Positions 63,701 to 64,000 of a DNA stretch of 64,000 nt are shown here, in pieces. Below the pieces are notes generated by a model. The model did no database searches. It saw nothing but the letters and a program-made list of their open reading frames with translations, and was not told the DNA's origin. Origin of the DNA: Chitinophagales bacterium (lineage in GTDB: Bacteria; Bacteroidota; Bacteroidia; Chitinophagales; Chitinophagaceae); the NCBI GenBank assembly GCA_017303855.1, contig JAFLBL010000009.1, forward strand, positions 62,001 through 126,000, written 5' to 3'. Each line of letters starts with the position of its first letter. The stretch's first letter is position 1. A program made the position numbers and the translations under genes.

Positions 63701-64000
63701 ATCGCGGTCAGTATGCTGAACGTAACGGTGCGCAGATACCCTGGCTGAACCGTGTTGACCTGAAATTCATACAGGATGTATTTACCAAAATCGGTAAGAG
63801 CAAGAACTCCGTACAGTTTACCATTGATATCTTCAACTTTGGTAATATCATCAACTCCGATTGGGGTAAGCTGAAAACTATCAACGCCAGTTCTATTCTG
63901 ACACCGACCAACCAGGCTTCTCTGATCCCCGGTGGTACAGTAGTACCCCAGTTCAGACTGGCTGCCGTTAACAATGAGATTATCACCAAGACCTTCCGTG
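60742..64000 (+). CDS. TonB-dependent receptor, Oar-like, 3' end outside the window
   Basis: 1086 codons are visible and the frame is open at the right edge; the stop is beyond it, probably close. A signal peptide (LKRIVFLFVVALVASPMLFAQ) is followed by a carboxypeptidase-regulatory-like beta domain (about residues 25-110: NGAVKNNADEPLVGATIVATH). Next is the plug (about 125-235: RQINQLPTISRSINDLTRSTPQ, NFTVDGADFNNSFG, VRQTGFIGSAVNAVTRSGTNTFTG) and then a large barrel. The layout is that of Oar-like receptors, whose ligands include peptides and glycan fragments in other bacteria. No SusD partner is visible in the window. It is divergent from ribBA. Confidence 0.9.
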   Translation, partial: MLKRIVFLFVVALVASPMLFAQITTSAINGAVKNNADEPLVGATIVATHQPSGTKYSTVSRAGGQFSIQNMRVGGPYLIEVSFVGHDAGKYENIYLQLAETFLLNPSLVKTASSLENVVLTTGRRSSVLNAGRTGAVNNIGIRQINQLPTISRSINDLTRSTPQANGNGQSVGGGNYRQNNFTVDGADFNNSFGIGNNLPAGGAPISLDALEEISVNITPFDVRQTGFIGSAVNAVTRSGTNTFTGSVYTYFRNQNQRGYKVGNTAFTRPTEEFKQVGFRVGGPIIKNKLFFFFNYEKETQPKTIQTTIASSASAAYGSAPNIARPSADSLRLISNYLKDTYGYVTGPWDNYTPNIERTKIMMRLDWNINSKHRFNVRYSQVEGGEPNGPSSSTTGAGFTYSSGLGRTNNNSLWFKNSNYFQGANLYSLAAELNSNMGKLSNTLRGTYTYQNDSRETDSQVFPFVDILSTTGVTASAPYTSFGYEPFSYGNLRKVKTYSVIDNLSWTMGKHGFTVGGQFDMSETINGFQRFATSYYVFNTWSDFVNGRDPRDFALTYSLSKNFAPAFSSFKFAQLSFYGQDEINVNKNLRVTLGLRVDRATYPDVPQILTHPLVLGMTFADGVKMNTGVLPKTRAMWSPRIGFNWDLYGDRSLQIRGGTGIFTGKVPFVWIVSQSGDNGMIQITQSFNGLANNVNRPFNPDPIAYRPSSVPQAGTIVPGTITAMDPNFRFPQSWKTTLAMDGKLPGGMIGTLEAIFNKDMYTAFFSNPNMQAPANLNVAGYSDNRVIYGASVPTRFINTLNAAGVPTAGGTSAFNPILITNGKKGFYFSMTAKVEKPFSKGFYASVAYTKSLAGNMHDGGGDQPQSAWQGTATVNGANTSPLGYTDYVLPDRVVALVSYRKEYLKHLATTVSLIYNGAIGGRFSYVYGGDFNRDGVSGNDLIYIPSVNEVKNMQFASQTVNGVVYDQNAQRTLFENYIGQDKYLKAHRGQYAERNGAQIPWLNRVDLKFIQDVFTKIGKSKNSVQFTIDIFNFGNIINSDWGKLKTINASSILTPTNQASLIPGGTVVPQFRLAAVNNEIITKTFR

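Overview
The window is a stretch of chromosome from a Gram-negative member of the Bacteroidota, most likely family Chitinophagaceae or a close relative. This rests on several features: TAnnTTTG-type -7 promoter boxes, a general lack of Shine-Dalgarno sequences, type III glutamine synthetase, type IX secretion components (plug protein and a cargo with a C-terminal sorting domain), the lipoprotein form of TamA (TamL) with TamB, a eukaryote-like NADP isocitrate dehydrogenase and a TonB-dependent receptor of the Oar type. There is no sign of a prophage, IS element, CRISPR array or tRNA. No gene-free stretch exceeds 300 bases. Most of the DNA is ordinary housekeeping chromosome, and the unusual content is mainly in small details.

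Layout. 1-2.1 kb: the 3' end of ispH converges on an alpha-glucan phosphorylase. 2.1-6.5 kb: a lipoprotein, then a manganese module (MntR-like regulator overlapping an Nramp-UspA fusion) that converges on a Crp/Fnr regulator. The DNA upstream of that regulator carries a perfect FNR-type box. 6.5-9.6 kb: icd, dCMP deaminase and the rpsL-rpsG pair. 9.6-14.6 kb: a large repetitive T9SS cargo protein and ilvE. 14.7-17.8 kb: a plus-strand run of an uncharacterised protein, rdgB, an ECF sigma factor, its probable membrane anti-sigma factor and a thioesterase. 17.8-24.1 kb (mostly minus): aroE with a ComA-like phosphosulfolactate synthase, a TPR protein, two small exported proteins and yidC. 24.3-30.4 kb: pyrG, proC, hldD and purL.

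30.4-38.3 kb: a polytopic membrane protein, glnN, an M19 dipeptidase, a small exported protein, a small transaldolase, the SRP RNA gene and the T9SS plug protein. 38.3-43.4 kb: a LolC/E-like permease, TrmH-type methyltransferase, tamL and truB. 43.4-50.2 kb: a five-gene DUF58-MoxR-DUF4350-DUF4129-SpoIIM operon with a divergent RDD gene and a small DUF5362-like membrane protein. 50.3-64 kb: proS, a Tyr/Ser-rich lipoprotein, a FadL-like porin, tamB (whose N-terminal membrane anchor is only recovered with a CTG start), ribBA and a TonB-dependent receptor running off the end.

Genes that work together: tamL and tamB build the outer-membrane assembly module although about 12 kb apart. The plug protein serves the T9SS that would export the repeat protein. 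The sigma and anti-sigma genes form a translationally coupled pair. MntR and MntH form a sensing and uptake pair.

Two themes outside the genes deserve attention. First, several intergenic regions carry tiny phased tandem arrays (7-bp or 8-bp units, unrelated unit sequences) close to gene ends. Second, the SRP RNA promoter gives an internal calibration of +1 at five bases after the TAnnTTTG box, and by that ruler two small exported-protein genes appear to be leaderless.
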